Below, piece after piece: positions 6,932-15,271 of a stretch of DNA of 26,696 nucleotides (within the stretch, counting starts at the first letter, position 1; every line of letters begins with the position of its first letter). The notes under the pieces were generated by a model that was not told the DNA's origin, did no database searches, and was given only the letters and a program-made list of their open reading frames with translations. Source of the DNA: JAKACA01 sp050008715. GTDB lineage: Bacteria > Actinomycetota > Acidimicrobiia > Acidimicrobiales > Bog-793. The stretch lies in the NCBI GenBank assembly GCA_050008715.1, contig JBEKMC010000041.1:1-26696 (forward strand), read 5' to 3'. The position numbers were made by a program, and so were the translations under genes.

Positions 6932-8290
6932 GTGAAGCTGACGGGCCGGCAGGTGGGTGATGCCGCCACCGTTGCGGAGTCGTGCATCCGCTACCGCGCC
7001 GCTATGGGCGCCGTCCCGGCGGTGTCCTACGCGATCAGCCACGATGGCCGGACGGTGCTGAGTGGCGCCCGCGGTGCGAGTGACCTCGCCGCAGGCACGC
7101 CGGCGAACGAGCACACGGGTTATCGCGTCGCCTCCATCACGAAGACCTTCACCGCCACCCTCGTGATGCAGCTCGTCGAGAGCCGCAAGGTACGCCTCGA
7201 CGAGCCCGTCACGTCGTACCTCGGTTGGCTCCGGCCGGCTGTCGGCGACTCCGGCCTCACGGTCCGACACCTTCTCACCCACAGCGGGGGAGTGATCCGC
7301 GACGGTTCGTGCGGTTGGCGACCCGGGCATTTTCCGACACGCGAGCAGGTCCGCGAGGAGCTCCTCGACCATGGGACGTTCGCGGAGCCGGCGGTTGGGT
7401 TTCGTTACTCGAACGTGGCCTACTCGCTGCTCGGCGAGATCATCGAGACCGTGAGCGGGCGGAAGTTCGCCACCGCCCTCGACCGGAACATCGCACGGCC
7501 GCTCGGGCTCGAGGAATCCGGCGCGAGGCTCACGAAGCGCTTGCGGTCGACGCTCGCCACGGGGTATTGGCGTCAGCTCCCGGGCGAGTCGGCCCGGCCG
7601 ATCGCCCACAGCGAGGCGGATGCCTTCGAACCTGCGGGGGGCCTCATCTCGTGTGTCGGCGATCTTTTGGCCTATCAACAGGCCCATCTTCCCGGCAGTC
7701 CGGGCCTTGTCAGCGAGCTGAGCAAACGCGAGATGCAACGTGTGCAGTGGCAGCGCTCGGAGGAGCCGCACCACGGGCTCGGCTGGATGATCTACAACGT
7801 CGACGGCATCGCCCTGCGGGGCCACAGCGGTGGCTACCCGGGATTCACCACACGGATCGGCTTCTCGCCCGAACATCGTCTCTGCGCCGCCGTGCTCACG
7901 AACACGATCAGCCCGTTGTCCGGCGTCGGCCTCGACCTTATGTTCCATGCCATCGCTCGTGTGAATGCCCTCTGGGACGATGCCGCCACCAGCTCGCACG
8001 GCTTGAGCAGGCGGGCGCTCACCCGGTTCAGCGGCCTGTACCGGGGTGACTTCGGCGACGCGCTCGTCGCCCGCCTGCACAACTCGATCTACCTGATCGA
8101 TCCCACCGAGGACCGCCCGTTGCGAATCCCGTCCCGATTGTCACCCGTCGACGAGCACGGCCGGTTCGTGATCGTCGACAACGACGACTACGGCAACCGG
8201 GGAGAGCAGGTCGCCTTCCAGATCCCCGACTCCGGCCCGGCACAGGCGCTGAAGCTCGGATGGGAGTGGCTGGAGCGGGTGGACGACTGA
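6932..8290 (+). CDS. Serine hydrolase, beta-lactamase/esterase (class C-like) family
   Basis: A 452-residue member of the beta-lactamase-related serine hydrolases, which includes class C beta-lactamases, D-aminopeptidases and family VIII esterases. The three active-site motifs are visible: S68-I-T-K71 (SxxK, nucleophile S68), Y159-S-N161 (YxN) and H298-S-G-G301 in the place of KTG. A C-terminal extension of about 120 residues looks like a separate beta-rich domain. There is no signal peptide, so it is probably cytoplasmic. The frame opens with GTG at 6932, but the ribosome binding site is weak, so a start a few codons further in (GTG at 6953) is possible. DUF1697 follows after 5 nt. The substrate cannot be read from the sequence. 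Confidence 0.88.
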   Translation: MKLTGRQVGDAATVAESCIRYRAAMGAVPAVSYAISHDGRTVLSGARGASDLAAGTPANEHTGYRVASITKTFTATLVMQLVESRKVRLDEPVTSYLGWLRPAVGDSGLTVRHLLTHSGGVIRDGSCGWRPGHFPTREQVREELLDHGTFAEPAVGFRYSNVAYSLLGEIIETVSGRKFATALDRNIARPLGLEESGARLTKRLRSTLATGYWRQLPGESARPIAHSEADAFEPAGGLISCVGDLLAYQQAHLPGSPGLVSELSKREMQRVQWQRSEEPHHGLGWMIYNVDGIALRGHSGGYPGFTTRIGFSPEHRLCAAVLTNTISPLSGVGLDLMFHAIARVNALWDDAATSSHGLSRRALTRFSGLYRGDFGDALVARLHNSIYLIDPTEDRPLRIPSRLSPVDEHGRFVIVDNDDYGNRGEQVAFQIPDSGPAQALKLGWEWLERVDD

Positions 8291-8295
8291 CGACG

Positions 8296-8859
8296 ATGCC
8301 GGCGTACGCAGCCATGCTGCGGGGGATCAACGTCGGGGGGCACCACACGGTGCCCATGTCCGACCTCCGGCAGTTGTGTGGAGAACTCGGGATGAGCGAC
8401 GTCGCCACGTACATCCAGAGCGGGAATGTCGTGTTCTCCAGCACCCGCGACGACGAGCACGGTCTCGCTGGCGAGTTGGAGCAGGCGATGCGAAGGGCGT
8501 TCGGCTTCGACGTCCCCGTCGTGCTGCGGGCGGCGGGCGAGCTCACGTCGGTGGCGCGATCGAACCCGTTCGTCGACCGCGGGGTGGACGTGTCCGTGAT
8601 GTCGGTCGGTTTCCTCGATGCGGTGCCGGAGCAGGCCCGAGTGCGCGCCCTCGGCGACGACCCACTCGCGACGCCGCCACCCGCCGGCGACGAGTTCTGC
8701 ATCGAAGGACGCGAGGTATACCTGCACCACCCGAACGGTTACGGGCGATCGAAGCTGACGAACAGCTTCTTCGACCGGCGTCTCGGGACCATGATGACGG
8801 TGCGGAACTGGCGTACCGTCGTCACGCTGGTCGAGATGACGGGAGCGCGGGGTATGTAG
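8296..8859 (+). CDS. DUF1697 domain protein
   Basis: A 187-residue protein with the hallmarks of DUF1697: an N-terminal MPAYAAMLRGINVGGHHTVP, the segment YIQSGNVVFSS near residue 50, and LTNSFFDRRLGT followed by TVRNWRTV near the C-terminus. The biochemical function of the family is unknown. The ATG at 8296 is chosen because the conserved family sequence starts there. An in-frame extension back to 8260 would lie inside the preceding hydrolase gene. The 5-nt spacing to that gene suggests they are co-transcribed. Confidence 0.88.
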   Translation: MPAYAAMLRGINVGGHHTVPMSDLRQLCGELGMSDVATYIQSGNVVFSSTRDDEHGLAGELEQAMRRAFGFDVPVVLRAAGELTSVARSNPFVDRGVDVSVMSVGFLDAVPEQARVRALGDDPLATPPPAGDEFCIEGREVYLHHPNGYGRSKLTNSFFDRRLGTMMTVRNWRTVVTLVEMTGARGM

Positions 8860-8953
8860 CCGGATGCGAGCCGCCAAGGTGAGCCCGGGGCTACCGTGGC
8901 GCCGGGACACCTCGAGCCACTGCGACCTCCGATACGAGACCAGGGAGACGTTC

Positions 8954-9760
8954 ATGAACCACTTGATGCGAGAGCTCGCACCCGTCACCGAAAGAGCCTG
9001 GGAACAGATCGACGCCGAGGCAGAACGATCTCTGAAGCACTTCTTGGCGGCTCGGCGGCTGGTCGACTTCGAGGGTCCGCGTGGATGGGGCCACGCCGCC
9101 GTGGATCTCGGCCGGGCCGACTCGCTCGACAACGGGTCGCTCGCTCACGTCGAGGTGGCCCGCCGCCAGGTGCTGCCGATGCTCGAGGTGCGCTCCTGCT
9201 TCTCGGTGCCGCGCTCGGAGCTGGCGGCAGCTGACCGGGGAGCGAGCGACGTCGACCTCAGCTCGGTGATCGAAGCCTGCCGTGCTGCGGCCCTTGCTGA
9301 GGACGGTCTCGTCTTCGACGGCTACGCCGCCGGAGCAATCGAGGGCATCGGGACGTCGTCGCCTCACGACGCCGTCGGCATCAGCAACGACTACGGCCAC
9401 TATCCCGAGCACGTGGCCAAAGCCGTGGCGCTCTTGCGGGCGGCTGACGTCGCGGGACCGTACGCCGTCGCCCTCGGATCGCGCTGCTTCACGGGTGTGA
9501 CCGAGACCACCGAGCGCGGCGGCTACCCCGTCTTCGAGCACCTTCGCCAGATCCTCTCCGGCCCCGTGGTGTGGGCGCCGGCCGTCGACGGCGCGATCGT
9601 GCTCAGCCAGCGTGGCGGCGACTACGAGATGACGATCGGAGAGGACTTCTCCGTCGGATATGTCAGCTCCGAGGCCACCACCGTCGAGCTCTACATCGAG
9701 GAGACGATCGCCTTCCGGATCAACTCGCCCGAGGCGGCAGTGCGGCTCACCTACAGCTGA
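8954..9760 (+). CDS. Encapsulin shell protein (family 1, linocin M18-like)
   Basis: A 268-residue HK97-fold protein of the encapsulin family, which self-assembles into a hollow icosahedral compartment that holds an enzyme cargo. Typical features are the N-terminal helix MNHLMRELAPVTERAW, ARRLVDFEGPRGWG near residue 35, EDGLVFDGYAAGAIEGI in the middle, GPYAVALGSRCFTG, VVWAPAVDGAIVLSQRGGDY and the E-loop/axial-domain sequence order of family 1. The start is the ATG at 8954, with AGGGAG (8942-8947) six bases upstream. The in-frame extension from 8864 does not look like family sequence. A possible -10, TACCGT, lies at 8892-8897. The usual cargo genes (DyP peroxidase, ferritin-like protein) are not adjacent. 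The upstream neighbours DUF1697 and the serine hydrolase have no recognisable C-terminal targeting peptide. Confidence 0.93.
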   Translation: MNHLMRELAPVTERAWEQIDAEAERSLKHFLAARRLVDFEGPRGWGHAAVDLGRADSLDNGSLAHVEVARRQVLPMLEVRSCFSVPRSELAAADRGASDVDLSSVIEACRAAALAEDGLVFDGYAAGAIEGIGTSSPHDAVGISNDYGHYPEHVAKAVALLRAADVAGPYAVALGSRCFTGVTETTERGGYPVFEHLRQILSGPVVWAPAVDGAIVLSQRGGDYEMTIGEDFSVGYVSSEATTVELYIEETIAFRINSPEAAVRLTYS

Positions 9761-9780
9761 GCGCGACGCCGGGGCCAATC

Positions 9781-9890
9781 ACTGGCGGCCGGGGACCGGC
9801 GGCCCAATGACTGGCGGCCCAGCGACTGGCGGCCCAGCGACTGGCGGCCGGGGACTGGCGCCCAATGACTGGCGGCCGGGGACTGGCGGC
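9781..9890. repeat. 14-15-bp tandem repeat filling the encapsulin / serine hydrolase convergent gap
   Basis: Eight imperfect units: 9781-9794, 9795-9809, 9810-9824, 9825-9839, 9840-9853, 9854-9867, 9868-9881 and a partial unit 9882-9890. Consensus ACTGGCGGCC followed by GGGG, CAATG or CAGCG. The two CAGCG-type units are identical. The array begins 20 bp after the encapsulin stop and ends exactly where the stop codon of the convergent hydrolase gene begins (9891). Confidence 0.92.
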
Positions 9891-11072
9891 TCACGGCCTG
9901 AGAGTGAGGGGACCGACCGCGCTCGCGATGCCCGCCGATCTCCGGCCGACGCGAAGCATGTTGGCGTCGAGGCCGTTCGTGAGGTAGCAGAACGACACGT
10001 CCACGTCCGGATCGGCGAATGCCAGCTGTCCTCCGGCGCCGGCGTGCCCAAACGTCCGCGGCGACACCGTGCGCCCGAAGCCCCGCATCGCCGCGTCCAT
10101 GCCCTCGCCGGCGATCACCGTCCCGAGCGCCCGGTTGGAGGACACGTGATAGACGGGGTCGGGCAGCGTGCCGTGTACCTCGCGGGTGCCGGCTGCCAGC
10201 CAGGCCGGATCCCACATACCACCCGGGTTGTGCAGGAGGGCCTGGTAGTAGAGGGCGAGGTCGGCGGCTGTGGCGATACCCCCTCCTCCGGGTACGCCCA
10301 TCGAGCGCAGCTCCGGGCGGTTGAAGGCCACGAGCGCTGCATCGGTCACCTCGCCCTGCAGCGTTTCGAGCGTCACGCCGGGAATTCCGAGCACCGCTTC
10401 GAGCTCCTCGTTCGTGGGCGGCTCACCTCGCGATTCGAGGTCGTTGATGTCGCCTTGCTCGTCCGGGGCGACGCCGAGCCGGAGCCGGCTCAGCCCGAGC
10501 GGGTCGAGTAGCCGGTCGTGCACGAACTGCCGGTAATCCGTGCCGCTCAACCGTTCGATCAGCTCGGCGATCACCCAGTGGGCGGACGTCGGGTGATATT
10601 CGAAACGAGTCCCCGGCTCCCAGTTCAGACGCCAGCTGGCGAAGCGGGCAAGGCGTTGCTCACGAGTCACGTCCCGTTCGAGATTGAGGGGCGCTTGCGG
10701 GAAGCCGCCTTCGTGCAGCAGGAGCTGCCGGACCGTGACGACGTCCTTGCCAAACGTGGCGAACTCGGGGATCAGCTCGGCCACACGCTGATCGAGCTGG
10801 ACCGACCCGTCTGCCAGCAGCAGCCAGAACGCGCCGGCGACGACGGCCTTCGTGCAGGAGAAGATGACGTAGCGACTGTCCGGGGCGGCGTCGCCGAACG
10901 TCTCATAGGCCACGAGGCGGTCGCCGGCAGCCACTGCCATCTGACTCGACGGCAGGAGGCCGCTGTCGACCTCGCGCCGGCACCGAGCGATCAGTGTCTC
11001 CAGCGCCTCAGCGTCGATCCCGACCTCGGCCGGGTCGTCGACGAGCACCCGCGTGGTGTCCGAATCCGTCAC
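9891..11072 (-). CDS. Serine hydrolase, family VIII esterase / class C beta-lactamase-like
   Basis: A 393-residue SxxK hydrolase. The motifs are S72-C-T-K75 (nucleophile S72), Y159-H-P161 in the YxN position and FGHAGAGGQ (H343) in place of KTG. LLLHEGGFP near residue 120 and WEPGTRFEYHPTSAHW are typical of the EstB-like esterases in this fold. There is no signal peptide. The start is a GTG at 11072 with GAGAGGGG five bases upstream. An in-frame ATG at 11132 has no such site. It is only distantly similar to the hydrolase at 6932. The gene converges on the encapsulin gene across a tandem repeat. The substrate is unknown. Confidence 0.88.
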   Translation of the reverse strand: MTDSDTTRVLVDDPAEVGIDAEALETLIARCRREVDSGLLPSSQMAVAAGDRLVAYETFGDAAPDSRYVIFSCTKAVVAGAFWLLLADGSVQLDQRVAELIPEFATFGKDVVTVRQLLLHEGGFPQAPLNLERDVTREQRLARFASWRLNWEPGTRFEYHPTSAHWVIAELIERLSGTDYRQFVHDRLLDPLGLSRLRLGVAPDEQGDINDLESRGEPPTNEELEAVLGIPGVTLETLQGEVTDAALVAFNRPELRSMGVPGGGGIATAADLALYYQALLHNPGGMWDPAWLAAGTREVHGTLPDPVYHVSSNRALGTVIAGEGMDAAMRGFGRTVSPRTFGHAGAGGQLAFADPDVDVSFCYLTNGLDANMLRVGRRSAGIASAVGPLTLRP

Positions 11073-11241
11073 TGTGGCCCCTCTCTGTTCGTGTGCCGCT
11101 CGGGTTGTGCCTATCGGGTTGGGCGATGCCACTGCACCGTAGCTGGAGCTCTGTCATCGTGACTGGGCGTCATGGTGATCGGGCCTGGCTCGGCTCGTCG
11201 ATGGGGGCTTGGGGTTCGGGGGCCTGTTAGAACCGAAGCCG
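11073..11241. other. Divergent intergenic region, serine hydrolase / AtuA-like gene
   Basis: 169 bp between two divergent starts. On the minus strand TACGGT (11136-11141) could be a -10 for the hydrolase. On the plus side no convincing promoter or Shine-Dalgarno sequence precedes the ATG at 11242. No conserved small ORF is seen. Confidence 0.3.
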
Positions 11242-13059
11242 ATGACGCGCGAGCGGCCGGTTCGGATCGCCAACTGCTCCGGTTTCTACGGCGATCGTCT
11301 GGCGGCGCTCGCCGAGATGGTCGAGGGTGGTCCTGTCGACATCGTCACGGGCGACTACCTCGCCGAGGTGACGATGCTCGTCCTGGCCCGTTCCCGGATG
11401 AGCCGCCCGGACGCCGGGTATGCGACGACGTTCCTCCGCCAGTTGGAGCCGGTCGTCGGAGCCGTAGCCGCGGGCGGCATCAAGGTTGTCGTGAATGCCG
11501 GCGGCCTGAACCCGGCTGGCCTTGCGTCGGCCACCCGCGAGCTGCTCGAGCGACTCGGTGTTGACCTCTCCGTGGCGCACGTCGAAGGCGACGACCTGCT
11601 CGATCGCCTCCCGGCGTTGCTGGCTGACGGTCTCTCGTGTGCTCATCTCGACACGGGCGAGCCGTTCACGAACTGGCGCCGCCAGCCGCTCACGGCAAAC
11701 GCCTATCTCGGGGCGTTCGGGATCGCCGCGGCCCTCGAGGGCGGGGCCGACATCGTTGTCACCGGTCGGGTGGCTGACGCCTCTCTCGTCGTCGGCGCGG
11801 CCGCCTGGTGGTGGGGGTGGGGTCGTGGCGACCTCGACGCTCTCGCCGGGGCGGTCGTCGCCGGGCACGTCATCGAGTGCGGTGCACAGGCGACAGGTGG
11901 CAATTTCTCCGGGTTTGCCGACGTCGGCGAGTTGACGCGACCGGGCTTCCCCCTGGTCGAGGTGGACCGCGATGGTTCGTCGGTCGTGACGAAGCATCCG
12001 GGCACCGGAGGCGCCGTGACGGTCGACACGGTGACCGCTCAGCTGCTGTACGAGATCGGCGATCCGGCGTATCTCAACCCGGACGTCGTCGCTCATATGG
12101 ACACGGTGCTGCTGGCGCCGGCGGGACCGGACCGCGTGCGCATGTCTGCGGTCCGAGGGTCGCCACCGCCGTCGACGACCAAGGTCGCCATAACTGCCCT
12201 CGGCGGCTGGCGTAACTCCTCGACCGTCGTGCTCACGGGGCTCGACGTCGATGCGAAGGCGGCGCTGTTCGAGTCCGCCGTCCGCGCCGCCCTCGAGGGC
12301 AGGGCGGGAATCGAGGATCTTCGCTTCACGCGCATCGGCCAGGCCGCGCCAGACCCGGCCGATCAGATGTCCGGCTCCTGCTTGCTCGAAGTGAGTGTCG
12401 ACGGAGAGGAGGCTGCCTGCGGCCGGGCGTTCTCGTCCCTTCTCGTCGAGATGGCACTCGCCAACTACCCGGGCATCTATTACACCGCCACCCCGTCGAA
12501 CGGGTCCCCGTACGGTGCCTACTGGCCGGCATTGGTGCCACAGGCCGTCGTCGAGCATGCGGTCGTGCATGCCGGCGGGCGTCGCCAGCCCGTGCCGTTT
12601 GAAGCACTCGACGTCGCCGAGCCGGCCGGGCCCGTCGCCGCCGCTGCGCCAAACGCCTCCGCCGCACGTGTCTCCCTGCCGCCGGAGAGCCCCGACGGAG
12701 AGGCGTCGACCGAGGGACCGCTCGGCCTGCTCGTGCAGGCTCGCTCGGGGGACAAGGGCGGAAACGCCAACGTCGGATTGTGGGTGTCCGACCCCGCCGC
12801 CTGGCCGTGGTTGTCTCGAACACTCACGACCGAGCGCCTGCGGGTCCTCGCCCCCGAGCTGGCGGATCTCCGCGTCGACCGCTACGAGCTGCCGAACCTG
12901 CGCGCCGTCAACTTCGTCGTTCACGGCCTCCTCGACGGAGGCGCCACGGAGGCACGTCGCTACGACAAGCAGGCGAAGGCGCTCGGCGAGTGGCTGCGGG
13001 CACGCCACGTCGCACTTCCGGTCAGGCTCCTGCCCGCCGGCAGGGAGAGCCGCCCATAA
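11242..13059 (+). CDS. AtuA-like protein (DUF1446), acyclic terpene utilisation family
   Basis: A 605-residue protein with two parts. Residues 6 to about 450 match the AtuA/DUF1446 domain, with RIANCSGFYGDR at the start, GPVDIVTGDYLAE, VVVNAGGLNP and GADIVVTGRVADASL. Residues from about 490 to the end match the small ferredoxin-fold domain often fused to it, with the motif ARSGDKGGNANVG at 500-512. AtuA of Pseudomonas is encoded with citronellol/geraniol degradation genes, but its reaction is unclear. Here no acyl-CoA carboxylase, dehydrogenase or thiolase gene is adjacent, so the pathway cannot be named. The ATG at 11242 starts the family sequence. A TTG at 11209 is possible but unlikely. 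No clear ribosome binding site is visible. Confidence 0.85.
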   Translation: MTRERPVRIANCSGFYGDRLAALAEMVEGGPVDIVTGDYLAEVTMLVLARSRMSRPDAGYATTFLRQLEPVVGAVAAGGIKVVVNAGGLNPAGLASATRELLERLGVDLSVAHVEGDDLLDRLPALLADGLSCAHLDTGEPFTNWRRQPLTANAYLGAFGIAAALEGGADIVVTGRVADASLVVGAAAWWWGWGRGDLDALAGAVVAGHVIECGAQATGGNFSGFADVGELTRPGFPLVEVDRDGSSVVTKHPGTGGAVTVDTVTAQLLYEIGDPAYLNPDVVAHMDTVLLAPAGPDRVRMSAVRGSPPPSTTKVAITALGGWRNSSTVVLTGLDVDAKAALFESAVRAALEGRAGIEDLRFTRIGQAAPDPADQMSGSCLLEVSVDGEEAACGRAFSSLLVEMALANYPGIYYTATPSNGSPYGAYWPALVPQAVVEHAVVHAGGRRQPVPFEALDVAEPAGPVAAAAPNASAARVSLPPESPDGEASTEGPLGLLVQARSGDKGGNANVGLWVSDPAAWPWLSRTLTTERLRVLAPELADLRVDRYELPNLRAVNFVVHGLLDGGATEARRYDKQAKALGEWLRARHVALPVRLLPAGRESRP

Positions 13060-13097
13060 GACCAGCCGGGCGCGCTCGTCGTGGCGCCTAGGGCCGG

Positions 13098-14708
13098 TCA
13101 GAAACCCCCTTGCAACGCGAGCGCCGCCTTCAGCACCGGGAGGAGCACCGGCCCGGCCACGCTCGCGCCCGTCGGGTTGAAGATTCCACTCGTGCACTCG
13201 GCTTGCGTGACCGGGACCATGGCCGCCACCGCCACCGTCGCCGTCTGCCCATCGGCTGCAGGCCCGAGGGCGATGAGCCAGTTGTCGGTGCCGCAGGTAT
13301 TGGCACCTGGCTCGGCGGTTCCCGTCTTGGCGGCGATGGTCGGGCCGCCGTCGGCGTACCAACCGGCGAACAGGCCCTGTGCCGTGCCTCCCGGTGTGAG
13401 CGTCACGCCCGTCATGAGATGCCTGACGGACTCCGCCGTCAGCGCCGACGTCGCACGCCGCCAGACATGGGGGTGATAGGTGAATTCCGTCTCGCCGTAG
13501 CCGTTCACCGCACGATCGACGACGTGGGGCGCCATGATGATGCCGTTGTCGGCGATGGCGGCTGCCACGAGCGCCATTTGAAGGACGGTTGCCCCGTCGT
13601 CGAACTGCCCGATGGCGGAATAGCCGGCGTACGGCTCCGAGTTGCCGATGGCCGAGAGTGGCGGCAGCAGTGACGGCACGGCGTCTGGCAGATCGATCGG
13701 CGGAGCGCCGTTGTCGCAGGCGCTCGATCCCGGCAGGCCCAAGCAGAAGCCGAATGCGTGCGCCTCTTTCGCGAGGGTCGGGTACCCGAGCTCGTCACCG
13801 ATTTGCGCGTAGGCCGTGTCACACGAGTACGCGAGGATCTCGGGCAGGTATCCGCCGCCGCCGCCCGGGCAGACGCCGCCGCCGTAGTTGTGGAACGGGG
13901 GCGAGCCGGGCGAGTTGGGAAACGTGATCGAAGACACGGGCTTGAAGAGCTGCCGTTCGATCTGGGGATCGTGGTCGTAGATCGCCGAGGTCGTGACGAC
14001 CTTCATCGTCGATCCTGGGGGCTCGCGCTCGGAGATGGCGTAGTTGAGCCGGGGGTCGTAGCCGCCGGCGTTGGCGAGCTTGTTGTATCGCTCGGCGAGC
14101 CGGTTCACCGCCGCCGGGTTGTGGGCGCTGAACTTGTTGGGGTTGAAGTTCGGGTACCCGTACATGGCGAGCACCGCTCCGGTACGTGGGTCGAGCACGA
14201 CCACGGCCCCACCATCTTTCGCCGAGGAGGCGTCGAGGGCGGCCATGGCGGCCGCCTGCAGCTTCTCGGAAAGCGTGAGATAGACGTTGTCCGTCTCGTC
14301 GTGCTGCCCGAGCACGGCGCCGAGCGAGCCGGGTGGCACGGGGTGCTCCTCGAGGTAGGTGTTGTAGGACGCCTCGAGACCCGTGTAGGCCGCCACGGCG
14401 TTGGCGTAGTAACCCGTGATGTCGGAGAACATCCCCGCCGTCGCCTTCGGGTACACGCGCAGGTACTTGTAGATGTCGGCCGTCGGGCGCGAGTAGGCGA
14501 GCACCACGCCGTCGGCGCTGATGATCTCGCCCCGGTCCTCGAAGAACGGCGACACCGAGGTCACCGTTGTCGTGGTGGCGAAGAACGGGTTGCTTTTCAC
14601 GCCGGCGGCGTCACGCACTTGGAGGTTGTTCATCTGCACGAACAGCAACACGAAGCACAGGAGCAGGACGGTGCCCACCCAGGCCACTCTGCGATCGATC
14701 GACGACAA
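13098..14708 (-). CDS. Class B penicillin-binding protein (PbpA-like transpeptidase)
   Basis: A 536-residue membrane-anchored peptidoglycan transpeptidase. One transmembrane helix lies at about residues 9-27, followed by a dimerisation/linker region and the transpeptidase domain from about residue 165. Active-site motifs are S233-T-M-K236, S295-C-D297 and K461-T-G463. The middle motif is SxD where the family usually has SxN. The size and the DRGEIISADGVVLA opening resemble mycobacterial PbpA, which sits in a cell-division cluster. Here no rodA/ftsW, kinase or phosphatase gene is adjacent. The start is a TTG at 14708 with GAGGTGG four bases upstream. It is divergent from the peroxiredoxin gene, and its 3' end faces the AtuA-like gene across 38 bp. 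Confidence 0.93.
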   Translation of the reverse strand: MSSIDRRVAWVGTVLLLCFVLLFVQMNNLQVRDAAGVKSNPFFATTTTVTSVSPFFEDRGEIISADGVVLAYSRPTADIYKYLRVYPKATAGMFSDITGYYANAVAAYTGLEASYNTYLEEHPVPPGSLGAVLGQHDETDNVYLTLSEKLQAAAMAALDASSAKDGGAVVVLDPRTGAVLAMYGYPNFNPNKFSAHNPAAVNRLAERYNKLANAGGYDPRLNYAISEREPPGSTMKVVTTSAIYDHDPQIERQLFKPVSSITFPNSPGSPPFHNYGGGVCPGGGGGYLPEILAYSCDTAYAQIGDELGYPTLAKEAHAFGFCLGLPGSSACDNGAPPIDLPDAVPSLLPPLSAIGNSEPYAGYSAIGQFDDGATVLQMALVAAAIADNGIIMAPHVVDRAVNGYGETEFTYHPHVWRRATSALTAESVRHLMTGVTLTPGGTAQGLFAGWYADGGPTIAAKTGTAEPGANTCGTDNWLIALGPAADGQTATVAVAAMVPVTQAECTSGIFNPTGASVAGPVLLPVLKAALALQGGF

Positions 14709-14794
14709 GGAACCACCTCAACTCGGCCGGCTGTTCGCAATCGACCCAAGTGTTCCACGCATCGGGTCGGTGCCAACGTCATCCTGGTGCTCCG

Positions 14795-14800
14795 TATATT
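14795..14800 (+). promoter_or_regulatory. -10 box TATATT of a probable leaderless promoter for the peroxiredoxin
   Basis: TATATT stands out in very GC-rich DNA and matches the TAnnnT -10 consensus. Its last base is seven positions before the A of the peroxiredoxin ATG (14807). Transcription would then start at the A of the start codon, giving a leaderless mRNA, which is common in actinobacteria. No Shine-Dalgarno sequence precedes the ATG, which fits. No TTGACA-like -35 box is seen. Confidence 0.6.
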
Positions 14801-14806
14801 GCTCAC

Positions 14807-15271
14807 ATGAACGTGGGCGAGCTTGCACCTGACTTCGAGCTGACGGCAGACGACGGCCGACCCGTCCGGCTCTCCGACGAGCTCGCGAAGGGAAGAGTCG
14901 TGCTCTTCTTCTATCCGAAGGCCATGACGCCCGGCTGCACGGCGGAGAGCTGCATGTTCCGGGACAGGGCGAGTGAGTTCGCCGCGCTGGGCGCGCAGCG
15001 GCTCGGGATCAGTCTCGACTCGGTGGACAAGCAGCACAAGTTCTCGTCGAAGCATTCGTTCGACTTCCCGCTGCTGTCGGACAAGGGCGGCGCCGTGGCG
15101 CGCCAGTTCGGTGTCAAGCGAGCCCTGTTGCCGTTCACGAAGCGAGCCACGTTCGTGATCGACACCGACCGCCGCGTGCTGGCGGTGATCGAGAGTGAGT
15201 TCGACACGGACCGGCACGGCACAGAAGCCCTTTCTGTGCTGCAGGCGGCAGGCGGTATCGGGAGCGGCTGA
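14807..15271 (+). CDS. bcp: Peroxiredoxin, BCP/PrxQ type
   Basis: A 154-residue thiol peroxidase that reduces hydrogen peroxide and organic hydroperoxides. The peroxidatic cysteine is C44 in TPGCT. The resolving cysteine is C49, five residues on (TAESC), which is the PrxQ/BCP spacing. MNVGELAPDFEL at the start and LFFYPKAMTPGC are typical. It starts at the ATG at 14807, directly behind a -10-like TATATT, so it is probably translated from a leaderless mRNA. Its stop codon TGA (15269-15271) lies in the first unit of a 19-bp tandem repeat. The C-terminus ends QAAGGIGSG, which does not match an encapsulin targeting peptide well enough to call it cargo of the encapsulin at 8954. Confidence 0.95.
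   Translation: MNVGELAPDFELTADDGRPVRLSDELAKGRVVLFFYPKAMTPGCTAESCMFRDRASEFAALGAQRLGISLDSVDKQHKFSSKHSFDFPLLSDKGGAVARQFGVKRALLPFTKRATFVIDTDRRVLAVIESEFDTDRHGTEALSVLQAAGGIGSG

Noticed and set aside
13060..13097. Possible intrinsic terminator between the AtuA-like and PBP genes
   Set aside because: No stable stem followed by a T run could be found on either strand.
11227..13362. Minus-strand frame of 711 codons opposite the AtuA-like gene
   Set aside because: Typical GC-rich antisense shadow. The plus-strand gene has clear family motifs and the minus frame has none.
14807..15271. Peroxiredoxin as cargo of the encapsulin
   Set aside because: It is 5 kb away on a separate transcript, and its C-terminus (GGIGSG) lacks the hydrophobic pattern of a targeting peptide.
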